This document shows positions 13,928 to 25,958 of a stretch of DNA of 64,000 nucleotides, in pieces. The position numbers and the translations under genes were made by a program. A model generated the notes under the pieces. It had not been told where the DNA came from. It made no database searches and saw nothing but the letters and a program-made list of their open reading frames with translations. The DNA is from Rallus limicola (taxonomy: Eukaryota > Chordata > Aves > Gruiformes > Rallidae): positions 74,158,520 to 74,222,519 of the forward strand of contig JAKCOZ010000001.1 of assembly GCA_022605955.1 (NCBI GenBank), given 5' to 3'. The stretch's first letter is position 1; every line of letters starts with the position of its first letter.

Positions 13928-14916
13928 TGTGGTGGGCTGACTCTGCCTGGATGCCAGGTACCCCCAAAGCTGCTCTATCACTCATTTCATCAGCTGCACA
14001 GAGGAAAGAAAAAGCAACAAAAGACTCATGGCTTGAGACAAGGACAGGGAGAGAGCTCTCACTGATTACCATTTGGGGCAAGACAGACTCAACTTAGAAA
14101 AAAAATTAATCTAATTTATTACCTAGCAAAACAGAGCAATAAGAAATAAAACCAAATCTTAACATACCCACCCCACCTCTCCCTTCTTCCCAGGCTCAAC
14201 TTCACTCCTAAATTTTCCACTTATTCCCCACCCCCAAGCAGTACAGGGGGGCAGGGAGTGACGGTTGTGGTCAGTTCACCACACACTGTCTCTGCTGCTT
14301 CTCAGGGGGAGCCTCCTCACATTCTTCCCCTGCCCCAACACCGGTCCCTTCACTGGCATGCAGTCCTTCAGGACCAGACTGCTCCAGTGTGGGTCCCCCA
14401 TGGGGTCACAAGCCTGCAGGAAAAGGAGTCCTCTTTCCATGGGGCCACAGGTCCTGTCAGGAGCTTGCTCCAGCATGGGCTTCCCAGAGAGCCACAGCCT
14501 CCTTCAGGTGCATCCATTGGCTCCAGCATGGGGTCGTCCCTGGGCTGCAGATGGAATCTCTACTCTCCATCATCCTCTATGGGCTACAAGGGGACAGCCT
14601 GTCTCATCATGGTCTTCACCACAGGCTGCAGGGGAATCTCTGCTCCAGCACCTGGAACACACTGACCTTGGTTTCTTGTGTTTTCTCACTCCTCTCTCTG
14701 GCTGCAAAAGTTGCCGCTCCCTTTTGTCTTTTTTTCCTTCTTAAATATGTTACCCAAGAGATGCTACGTCTACTGATGATTGGCTTGGCTTTGAACAGCA
14801 GCAGGTTCATCTTGGAGCCAGCTAGCATTGGCTCTAACAGACCTAGGGGAAGCTTCTAGCTGCTTCTCACAGAGGCCACTCCTATAGTCCCCCTTCTACC
14901 AAAACCTTGCCATGCA
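13928..14916 (-). mobile_element. Solo LTR, avian ERVL-type, minus orientation
   Basis: The left edge begins TGTGGTGGGCTGACTCTGCC, the complement of an LTR end that reads ...CAACCCACCACA in the second copy at 27712. The middle contains the purine-rich and repeated 'CCCATGG...GGAGCAG' units of this LTR. The right edge, near 14916, is set by comparison with the second copy and is approximate. An AATAAA on the minus strand at 14115-14120 is the LTR's own poly(A) signal. No internal viral genes adjoin it. Open frames inside it (14258-14859) are not genes. The family assignment is from memory of avian LTRs. Confidence 0.75.
14115..14120 (-). terminator. LTR poly(A) signal
   Basis: AATAAA on the minus strand inside the LTR, in the same direction as BCAT1. 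It could end transcripts that read through from BCAT1. Confidence 0.4.
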
Positions 14917-17900
14917 AGCTCAAAACTTGAGTTCATTAGCATTTAGGAGCAATGTGATTCTTAGCTGATAGGGTCCAGAGCAAGGGGATGGTCAGAACCT
15001 CTGCCCCATTTTTCTTCAAATTTTCAAGCTCAAGATGGGAGTATTTTTCATGATTCTAATCAGTTTTCAGCCATGCATTTATGATCATGACACAAAACTT
15101 TAAGAAGTTCCTTTCTTTTCCAACCTGGGACCTCACAGTGAAGCAAATATTACAGTCATGCATGCACAAAGCTTGTATGAGCTAAAGGAATAATAATTAA
15201 GAAAAAAAAAACCCAACTCAGAATTCCATAATGACTTAAGCAAGGTCTGGTACATAAAAGTTTAAGAGCTATAATAAAAGTGGCTAGCACCTGGGAGATA
15301 CTTAAATTCTGACATTTCATATGGGTGTGACTTCTTAACTGGCTTCAGCTCCTTAAAAACTCTGCATGACTAAAAGAGGTAGTCCAGCTCTTTGTATGCA
15401 TGGGGTCTGCTTCTTCCTTTCTGTGATCAGGTAGGAATGTGGCCACTCTGTAACTGCTCTTGTGCCAGCAGTGCCACAAAAGAAAAGTCAGGGATGAAGA
15501 AGCTGAAAATAAGAAGAGTGGCAGTTTTCTTCATCACACTCTGAGCATGAAAGTCACCTCAAGTTAGGGTCTGAGCTAATACCAGTTGAATTTGAAGTTT
15601 TGACTGGCTGTGCTTGGTGATGGATCTACATAAACTTCACCAAAAGGCAGGTGAGTCACAGTCTTTGTTTTCAGCTTTGGTATGGTTCACTAGATGAATT
15701 TCATCCCCTCAAAGTGAGAGTCAGAACAGTCTTGGCTGTTGTAAAGGTGATAATGTTTCTGGTAGCAGCAGCCTCCCAACGTGTATTTCTTTTGCATCTC
15801 TTTAAAGGATGGGTATAAATTCACCTCCCCTGCACATCCAAGCCTGCAAAGCGCACTTTTCCATGTCATGCCATGGGTTCAGCCACATAGGCTTCATCTA
15901 GACTGGGATTCTCCTTACACCTGTCTTTGGGCAGAGCCAGATGGGTCCTTGAATGCATGCTGTGTAGTGAAGGTGACTGGCTGGCTTGCTGACCATTTAC
16001 ATAATGTCTGCTTCATAGCTATTACTATATGCCAAATCAGTATTGACCTGATCAGCCTTTTATTTGAAAGGCATATGATTTTAGACTATCAATATGTGTG
16101 TGTGTGCCATAGACATGTAACTCTTATCTCATCCAGTAAGAAAATAAATAAAACTATTGCACTATTAAGCCCCCTTTGATACTATGTGAAGTGTCTGAAG
16201 TAAAAGAGTAGGTACATTTTACAGTCTGTGGTTAGAACAGACCCATTTCAAACATTTGTTTTATCCTTGTTGCTTATCCTTTAAAATATTTATTACACAA
16301 ATGCTGAGTTGTGTGAGGATGTTTTCTTTGTATATGAGTTTTCTTTACGTAGTCCTAAAAAACATTAGCCTATACCACCACCAAAGTAAAAGATAAATGC
16401 CTATATATCACTAAGGGCATAAATTAACCAAAGTTTAACCTTAGAGAAGAATTATTACATGAGCAAGATGGGGGGATGTGGGGACAGAGGTTTTTCTGAA
16501 ATCACTTCAGAAGAACTGATTAATTTCCTTGAGCAACCCACAAGAAATTATATAAATTGAGATAAACAGTTTTGTTTTGTATAACCTGGCATTGTGAATG
16601 CTCAATTCAAATATCCTGAACTTGTACAGATACAATATAATATACCTGCAGGGTAAGCAGGACAAATATTTCCTCACCTGGCATTAAAAATCATCCCTTG
16701 AGAGAGAGGGGAGTAGACACCTCCCACATCCGTGTTATTGGCTTTTGCAAGTTCCTCTTTGGAGAAGCATCCAGAATAGCAAAGGTGCTACTATAAAGCG
16801 TTTTGCTCTTCCTGACAACAGAGTAATTCTTCAGCAGCTCTGTTAAAATCACCACTGTGATGCCACAGTATCAGAACACTGAGTAAAAGAAAAGGAAGAA
16901 GAAAAACTGCCATTCAACTTTTTTGTTGATATACTCTCAAAACTGGCATTTTAAATTCTAATAATGACTGCCTATATTAGAATTCCCAAATTCTTTCCTT
17001 GCCAACAGAATACAGATGGGCTTTTTTTTAATCCAGCTTTCTCCTCCCCTGTATTTTAAAATATATGTCACATCCACTTTACAAGACTATGTATCCCTAA
17101 TCAGAGTCTTCAGAATTGATACCTTCCATCCCCCAGAGCACAGTGCTTGTGGTGGTACTGCGACAAGTGAACTATTCTTCCCAGCTACCAAAATCTTTCA
17201 AAAGAGAGGAAAAAAGGGGTCTTCTAAGTGTTGCTAAAAGGAACGTGTCTGTCTGTCTCTGAAGCCGTCAGGACCTTGTAGGATCAGTCCTCAAACTACT
17301 ACTTTGGGATAAGCAAGCTTTGAAAGGTGTCTCAGTGAAAGTCAAGCTAGAGTCACGGTTAAGAAAGGTTCTCTTAGGATCAAATTGGAGAGGCCAAAAT
17401 ACAGGAATAAATCATGATTCTGACACGTTAGGCTCATTCTCTTAGCAGTAATTAACAATTCTTAGTACTTACCTGTCTTCAGCTTCTTCAAAGTGTCCTG
17501 TACCCATGCCAGCTTTCTCTGACGTCACCAAGAACCCAAACAAATGGAAAACTTACCCTGACATCACCTTTACCACAGCATGGATCAATACTACCTTCAC
17601 TCACAGTATTCCCTGCACTGAAAAGGGGAAATACATCAAGTATGTTGGTAAACATAGCTACTGCACATGACAAATGTCATGATTTTAATGACACTTTTCT
17701 GTGCTTTCCATCTTCAACAGGCTTCCCATTGGTTGACACACTCCATAGAAATGACTATTGAGAACTGCCTGGTGACGTGCGTGCTCCAAGTACAGAGTTG
17801 TTTTCTGCCTTTCCTCTCTCCCTTGAGTTCACTGCCCCCAGACCCTTAGAACAGGGGCTGTATTCAGTCACTGCTACACAGTCCTGCCATGCTAAAAGCT

Positions 17901-19656
17901 CTTTCATGACAACATAGCTAGCAGGTAGGGAGTTTTGCTGATTGATTTGCCCAGCGTTTCACTGCCAGCGAAACAACTGGCTCAGGGTGGATGGGTGCCT
18001 GCCATTGTTAAGGCCTCATTCTTCCCTCTGAGTTTCATACCCTTAAAACTTCAGTGGAAGCCAGCAAGCAGTGTATGGGTTTTGTGTTGACTCTGGAGTT
18101 AGTAGATCTCTCACCACCGGTGTCTTTCTCTGCTGTTCTTAACTGCAACACTTGATTCAGTAATTCTTTTTTTCTTTTAATCCAGACTTCAAGAGTGTAT
18201 TTCATAACAGCTCCCATCTATAAGATGATTATGCTTAGTTAGCATGTACTCAACAATGATGATTTCATAGCGTGCCACAAACAGGTGCCCATTAAATTCC
18301 TTTATTGGAGACAGAAACATTGCATAATTACAGATTTGATGAGGAAAACTGCAAATAGTATAGACTGTTTCTACTGCCAGCAAAATACAGTTATTACAGG
18401 ATTTATAGACATACAAATATAAAGTGTTTCTTTCATGCCAGATGGTCTGTACATAACAATGCCATTAGGAGCGCTTAATTGTGCTTCTGCAAAACCTTTA
18501 GAGAAGAATGAGGTAGAGTTTCCTTTAGTTTATCCAGTATTTTTTCACACATCTGTCCTTTACTGCTTTTATATGCTCAGATCCTTGTAAAATACCCAGT
18601 TAACTTCAACATTTGAGAAAACAGAGACCCTTCAGAGGTGTTTACTTCTCCCTCTTTAAGTTGCTAATTCCCTGTTGCTTACATGCTACAGTTCCAATAA
18701 CTGCACTATTCTAAATGCCTTGAAGGTCAGGTAGATTGGGACATTTGTCTTTCCAAATTTACAGCTTCAACAGAAGTTCTCTGCAAATAGCTTCAGGTAA
18801 AACTCTTCCATGTCTCCATCATGGCAAAAAACCTTTCCCATTATTACTCTCCACTATAGTGGCCAGGCTAAGTTCCAAGCCATGGCCAACATCCTTGAAT
18901 AGAGTTAATGATATATTTGTCTCTTACTGGCAGTTCTAGTCAACTCCTGCACCATTAGAAAATGAACCTAAATTATGGGAATGGAACAGGCCACTGACCC
19001 ACACAAAGCAGTTTCTCTGTTAGATGATCTGGAGCATCACCTGTTCGTTTTGATCTTTCACTGCTTCAAGATATATAGAAGTATATTGCAGGTTTAAGTT
19101 TGGATACTAGGGCCTAAGTTATGAAAATGCAGGCACAGATGTAAGTATTTAATCAACTGAGTAAGAGCATTCTTAAACAGCAACAGCAATCTACCACCCT
19201 GCCAGACATTTGGTATACCTGGGTAGTGACTGTTCTGGACTGGATGAGGATGGAAATGATCTTTTGACCACATGTCTTGACTGACCTGATGTGTAATATT
19301 ACTCTCATTCCTTAGCATGCATGTTCTGGAGACAGAAGACTTTTCACTTTACTTTTTGCTCTGGCATTTGATGCAAGCACTTAGTACTTACAAAAAGCCC
19401 AAGAGTGTGCTAGGAGTGTACAGTAAAGGAAAAAAAAAACAAAAACAAACAAACCACCACCTTTTCTTTAACCTGAAGAGGTCACAATTCTAGTGGTGAC
19501 CAAATTATAATGAAGAGGGGATTTGGCATAAAGGAGGAAGGTGATTACACAAAGAATAAGAATGTTTGCTTTCTTCTCATAACCTACTGAGACATGATAG
19601 TTTGAGTGAGCAGTTCAGTGATACTGTATCAGAATTCTAAAGTGAAAAGCAAAATT
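14917..19656. other. Noncoding AT-rich region between LTR and BCAT1 3' UTR
   Basis: No exon, repeat family or RNA gene is recognised here. Short open frames are unremarkable. Confidence 0.5.
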
Positions 19657-19662
19657 TTTATT
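19657..19662 (-). terminator. Candidate distal BCAT1 poly(A) signal
   Basis: AATAAA on the minus strand within TTTTTAATAAAAATTTTG, about 6.25 kb after the BCAT1 stop. Use is not demonstrated. Confidence 0.25.
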
Positions 19663-22158
19663 AAAAAGTGCAAAATTTAAGAGTCCATGTTCATATCTTG
19701 ATCACTGTGATCATAAAAGGAAAGAAAATCTGCCCCCCAAGGTAGTACTGCCTGAGATGACTTCTGAGCTCCTCCATACTTAAATGGTTGTTCTAGGCCT
19801 GACAGAATCCAGTCCTACAAAGAGTTAGCATTATTAAGAGAACCAGCTCTTAGTCACTTTTCCAAGTCTTGCTTAGAAAAAAAAAAAGCACTAGGCTTGT
19901 TTTATCTACTATTCCCTGTGTACCTCTTTGGTAAAAACAAAAAATGATCATTGTCAGAAAACCATGAGGAACACTGTAATTAATTACTTCCACAAAGTTG
20001 TCTTCTCTTTTTCTACTTTATGCAGCAGATATTTTAAAGACTTTAAAATTCTACATCAAGGTCTTCAAACCTCCCTAAGGTCTTCCTACAAGCATAAAAT
20101 GTAAGATTTTTTTTTTTTAAAGCATGGCATAAAAATGCAGGATTGTAAAAGTCAGACACAATAAATAAAGTTTTAACAAAAGCAAACAGTATAAATTCAT
20201 GTTCAGAGAGAGGGACAAGGAACTAGCAATGCTGTTGCTACTAGTGAATCTCAACATCATAATCTTTAGTAAATTTGGGTGTGGCTAAGCTTACTAATGT
20301 GGTTGATGAGATTTATTTCCATCTGAACTACTAATTCCAAAACTTTGTCCCAAATCTAAGGCCCGAGTCCTCTAATTCAGCCATATCTGCTTAAGTCCTA
20401 AGAACCAGAACTGTCCTAGCTCAAGGTAATGGATGTTAATTTTGTTTATGGAGTTGGGGATATATTTGCCAACTGTGCTTTAGATGGCACTCAGATTTTT
20501 CACAGCCATGGAAAGTATCCTGGAATTCCCACTAATAACCATCATGCTTAAAGCCAGGCACACACAGATGGACTTCTAGACTTCAGGATTCAGAATTTTT
20601 CACCAATGCAATCCACAGGAGTACTCTCTTCTGCTATTATGACTAAAATACAAATTATTTACTTATCTTAAATGATTTAGGACCCAGAATTTTTTTTTTT
20701 TCCAAATCCTGAGGACAGTGTCAAAATATAGTAAAACACATCTCTTTTGGCACTTCTCAATTGCCAAATACTGCACTTCAGAAAATTTGTGGTCAGGGTA
20801 TGTGACACTGCAATGTGAAAAAGATTGGTTGTAATCTAATGACTCTACATTGAGAGGTATAACCTTTCCTTCAAGCATTACTTCTAAAATAAAACAGCAC
20901 TGCTTTGAGAGATGGAAGCGAATTATCTTTTTAAGATCTTTCTGTACAGTACTTTATATTTGACTTGTTTACAGATTCATATAGCAAACCTTAAATATAT
21001 TTCTTAGTTAAATAATATTTTCCTCCTGAATAATCAAGATACTTCCACTCTAAAGCAATCCTTGTAATCCCAGACTTCACAGGACATCTTCCTCTGCTGC
21101 TTAAAAAACTTCCTGGAAAGCTTATTTGACCTGTAGTAAAATAACTTTTCATGCAAAAGTTTGGATTAGAGTTAAAAGTAGTTTAAGTGGTAGTACTACT
21201 ACTCTGCACTTACAAAGAGGTTACAAAACTTTTCCAGGGTCATAAAGTCAGTATCAATCTGTTCAGGTATTATGTGTGCAGGTGGTAAAGTGCAATTCTG
21301 ATCCCTGAACACCTGCGAGAGGAACAAAACACTTTTTTAACACTACATTTAAAAGCAAAAAGAACATCACAGTTGCCTAAATGGACACCTTTTAGGTATA
21401 AGATGAGGTGACATCATGATAGGGGTCTAGGAAAAAGGGGTTGCAAATCTGCATGGAAAGGAGAGAAAGACAGCAAGGAACAGCCCACCCCGGAGCATGC
21501 TCAGCCATCATTTACGCCTGCCCATCTCTCAGAATACAAGCCTGCCACCAGGACATTAAAACTTACCATCAGTAGTGTGAATTCCATGAAGAGAGTGCCA
21601 ACATGCTGTAGTCTGTGGCAGGCTGTGGCAGACCACCTCTGTATTCTATTTCATAGCAAGGCACAGCAACAGACAGTTCACACTAAACAATCTGTTGAGA
21701 ATATGCGGACTGTTTTAGAGGGGTCACTGAATTCAAGAGGGTTCTACCTCTACTTAGGTGGCTATAAGGTCAGTCCCAGCTGTTTTTCCATCTGCCATGT
21801 ATTAGATAGATGCTTCAAATACCTTATACCCCAAATGACTCTTCAAAATATCACATTTTCCCAAATTACCATTCTTCATGGCTGAGGAAAAATAAGTATA
21901 AAATAAGAATACAGGGGAGGATCAATGTTATGTCACTGTTGAATTAGGTAAATCCAAAGCAAGAGTTCATTTAGAAAGGAGTGGAGGACAACTACTTTTT
22001 GGCTTGAGATAGCTGAACAGGTGTAAACAATGGCTGAGCAGGGAGATAACTTACTATCTTGCTTCTGTCTTATTGGACTTCCCTTCTATGTCCCTGAAAA
22101 TTCGTATTTGCTTTGCACTGCTACAGACTGAACAGATTATCTACCCTGAGCCAGAACC

Positions 22159-22164
22159 TTTATT
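22159..22164 (-). terminator. Candidate BCAT1 poly(A) signal
   Basis: AATAAA on the minus strand (tttatt on the plus strand), about 3.75 kb after the BCAT1 stop. Use is not demonstrated. Confidence 0.25.
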
Positions 22165-24140
22165 AGCATTCTCCCCAGAGTCTGTCACTGTAAATTCTCA
22201 GCAAATTTGTCCTCACTGCAGTTAAGAATCTAGTTAAGTAATGCCAGTTGCTGAAACCATAACTCCTGGCATCAGAACAGCTTGTAAGAAATGCCACTTT
22301 TGTGAAAAGTTCTCTCGTTTGAAGGACAACTTTCACATGCATGAATCATTCTCACCAAACTAAAAATTAAGGACATGCTCAATTCTGAAAATAACAATCG
22401 AAAGAATGAAGGGGAGAAGGAAGAAAATAAGAAAATTAGGGTTCATTATTATCATTTTGAAATACCAGTGTTTGTAAAACATAAGCATGTGAAAGGCTGA
22501 ATCTCGTTTGATCAACCCAATTAAACATTAAATAATTGCAGCCAATTATGCAAATATTACACAACAATATTAATTTGTTGATCTTTTTTGAACAGTCTCA
22601 AATTCTCCTAATGTTAGACTATCTTATGTCTTAAATGATCAATTAGCAGAACCATAACTAGTGATGAAGAATGGATAATTGCCTAGTTATGATGTACCAT
22701 ACTCTTTCTATGTAAATCTGTTGCAATTAAACAAATAGGGCACATGGAGAAAAGATGTGCAGATGTTCTTTTACAATCTATTATTAGCTTAGGGAATACC
22801 ATGGTTCCCTCCTAAATTTTACAAGCAAAACCAGGGAGAACACAATACCAAATACTCACTATTATTTACACTTTTTTTTTCCTTTGGTTACCAGGATAAA
22901 ACAAAGTATTTGGCAGAATGCAGGGTAGGACAGCATGCAACATCAGAAGAATTTCCAGTATTATACCAACCCATCAGCTCCATTATTAGGTCTTAAGGTT
23001 TAAAATCTAGAACCTGTCCACCTGGATGCCATTTGGAAACAAACACAGCTCTGAGTCGACACAGCCATAGCAAAGCAATTAAGCAAGATGTTAAAGACAA
23101 CAGTTAACATCCACATGCTGTATGCTTTCATTCTTCCCCGCTAGAAAAGTCTGTGCATTTCTGTGGGTCATTCCAGTTTCACCTCACATCAGTTTGAAAT
23201 CTCCATCAGTTCAAAATTTGCAGTAAAAGGAAATGTGTCTCTCTGGGCAGTGCAGGAAACAGTGCAAACCCCAGTAAATGAAGATGCCCGATTTCCTCAC
23301 ATTTAATTACTTGCATCCAATTTAAGAAGAGTTCTACACACCTTTTAGGTTTACACTGCAATAAAGTATTTCTTCTAGCTGGTCCTTATTGATTCTGACA
23401 AGTGAACAGATTATTGCTGTTTTACTGATGCCTTCGTGGTGATTTTTGATATCTGATACCTGCCAATTCTAGAAACATCCTGAGATGTTAAGGTATCATG
23501 CAATCACTTTGCTGTGCATCTGAAGTTTGTAGGTATTTCCACTTTTCCTTTTGCTGCTCAATCTGAGATGAACATAAGGGGGTATATCAGATAGTTCAGT
23601 AACAGGAAGCCACATGGGGTTGTTGGTTACGTCATCTTTATAGAGCTCCACGCCACTAACTCTAGTTAAAGGCACTCTTTAGTTTTGATACTCATCCCAT
23701 TGGATAAAACTCTCTACCCCACATTACATCTTGACATATTCCCCCTGTTAATTTTTCCATCCAAGCAAATAAAAAAAGACTACCAGAAGCTTGTAATAGA
23801 TAGCAAGATACTGAACAAAGACCATCACACAATACAGATTCACATGTTCAGAAAAGCAGACACACAATCCTATTGCTACTCTAAGTGAAACATTTTGTGC
23901 TTGCAGTTGTAGTCTAAAGAGAAAACCATCCAACAAATTTTAACAATGGTTGCATTGTCAGAGAGAACCTTCAACTGTTCTTCATAAAAAGATCAGATTG
24001 GACTGCAGTGAAAGATAGTAGAAGCTGTTATTTGAGGGAACAAATTAAAACGATCAGTAAGTAGGGCCTGTCTATAAATCTGATCAAAAATGAACAGAAA
24101 AGCCATAAGGCTACTTTATAGCAGTTGTATAAGGCATGGA

Positions 24141-24448
24141 TAGAATTGTAGAATCACAGAAAGGTTTGGGTTAGAAGGAACCTTAAAGATCATCTATTTC
24201 AAACCCCTGCCATGAGCAGGGACACCCTCCACTACACCAAGTTGCCCAAAGACCCATCCAACCTGTCCATGAAGACTGATGGGGAGAGGGCAGCCACAGT
24301 TTCTTTGGGGAACCTGTGCCAGGGCCTCACCACCATCCCAATATTTTTTTTTTCCTAATATCTAATCTAAAACTACCCTCCTTCAGCTTAAGGCTGTTAG
24401 CCCTTGTCCTATCATTACTTGCCCTTGTAAACAGTTCTTCTCCAGGAT
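24141..24448 (-). mobile_element. CR1 3'-end fragment, minus orientation
   Basis: It begins with the complement of the CR1 tail (GAATCACAGAAAGGTTTGGG), followed by the conserved GATCATCTA and CCCCTGCCATGAGCAGGGAC segments. About 300 nt of the 3' end are kept. It is diverged and contains a T-run at 24343-24354. It lies inside the probable BCAT1 3' UTR in the same orientation as the gene. Confidence 0.88.
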
Positions 24449-25916
24449 GGTCTATTAAAAATTACATTTTGCCTTCGTAAACTATGTTAACAAATGCCAG
24501 TAACTACAAAGGACTTCTAAAGCATGGAAGAGATACTGTTCAGCCTTAAAAAATTAAAGTGCTAAATATGTCCCTTAATACTGGTGCATTTCTATTGCAA
24601 ACTATGGCAATAAATGTTTCAGTTTTACTTACAGGATACCATTAGTGTCAATAAAATTCCACCACTTTTACACTGAAGTAGCACTTTGGAACATTGATAC
24701 AGAATATGGTCATCCTATTTGGCAATAGATATCTTAAAGCTGTTTGACAAAGCCGTGTGCAAAAAGAGAAAGCTAATAATTATGACAGTATAATCGTTAG
24801 TGAACCTTTGCAAAAGTTACTTTCCTAACTATGGACTACATGTTCAGGGGTATATGAAGAAGTATGTGCTCAATCAGAATGAAACCAGGCTTTGAATTAA
24901 ATATTTTCCCTTCCTGTGCTAGATATTTTCTGCTGACAATAATAGCTTGTTTCCTAATAGGAAAGACCTATTAAAGTAAATGTATATCAATGGAGTCTGC
25001 ATACATATCACAGCAAGTGTTGAAGGGGACAAGAAAACATGTTGCTGATGTAATTTATGTGACTGGGTGATAAAGAAATTCGCCCATACAAAGGATTGAT
25101 TGCTGTGAAGAGTGGTTCAACTTTCACAGCCACAGTTGTCTAATCTTATTTTCTAGACACTCACCTGGAAAGCAACCCTGTGTGCACAGCACAGAGTTCT
25201 GTGCTAGGCCAGACAAAGGGTAATTATTGTTTCAGCAGGGCCTGCCCCAGCCCTATATATCATGTATGGAAGGATGTATTCAACTATTAGAGGGTTATGC
25301 ACTGCCTAAGCAGCCCCTGCATATCCCCAAGGAGGGAAAAGCAATAGGCAAACAGGGAGCACGTTGCAGGGTAGATCAACTTAAAGAATTCTGGCCTAAA
25401 GGACAGAGCTGTTATTTGACAGACTATGCATAAGGGAGATCTCCCATAAAAGCAGAGTATGAAGGGAAAGAGCGTAGGGCTGAACTTAATCATTGCCTGG
25501 AACACAGAGTGAAAGGCAGAATAACATCAATAGAATCCTGTGGCCAGCTAACAGGCAACGTCTTTGTGTTACATGACAATGTGCTCTGCTGGTGATGGCA
25601 GTTAAAAGAAACCAAACAAACTGAAGAGCAGTTGAAGAGCATTTTACAAGTTTTCAGGCTGTACATAAGACACAAGGAGGCACTAAGAAAACCATTAGGA
25701 AAGTTCTATTGCTAACATTTAGCACCTCTACCAAGAAGACAGGCTTCTACCAACAGGATTACAGTAGAAATCAAAATGATTGTGTTCACATTTGCCAGAT
25801 TGTGGAAACAATCATCCTGGGGAGCAAACTGATACAGAAACTATGCTACGCACAGGCAGCTACAGAAGTTGTCATTATTCATGTCTTCTGTCTGGAGAGT
25901 ATGAACTCATCCACCT

Positions 25917-25958
25917 TCATGACACCACAACTGCCCAGTCGTTGTCTTCTCTTCCATA
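25917..25958 (-). CDS. BCAT1: BCAT1 terminal coding exon (exon 11)
   Basis: Only 42 nt of coding sequence: [13 protein letters not shown] followed by a TGA stop. The acceptor is TTTGTTTCAG. Human BCAT1 ends YGREESDWTIVLS, so the match is clear although the exon is too short to appear as an ORF. The exon continues into the 3' UTR towards lower coordinates. Confidence 0.93.
   Translation of the reverse strand, partial: YGREDNDWAVVVS

Larger units (their letters stand above)
19657..25916 (-). other. BCAT1: Probable BCAT1 3' UTR (end uncertain)
   Basis: This is the stretch after the BCAT1 stop. It is AT-rich, has no convincing ORF, and contains one CR1 fragment (24141-24448). Mammalian BCAT1 has a 3' UTR of several kilobases, so a long one is expected. 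On the minus strand AATAAA occurs at 22159-22164 and again at 19657-19662, and either could end the transcript. The left limit used here is the farther candidate and is a guess. Confidence 0.4.

Noticed and set aside
14258..14859. Overlapping plus-strand frames of 135 to 159 codons
   Set aside because: They lie entirely inside an LTR and arise from its GC-rich repeated units. No viral or host protein is encoded.
19745..19777. Alternative BCAT1 last exon (AAG|TATGGAGGAGC on the minus strand)
   Set aside because: The translation YGGAQKSSQ does not match the BCAT1 C-terminus and the acceptor lacks a pyrimidine tract. The true exon at 25917-25958 fits well.
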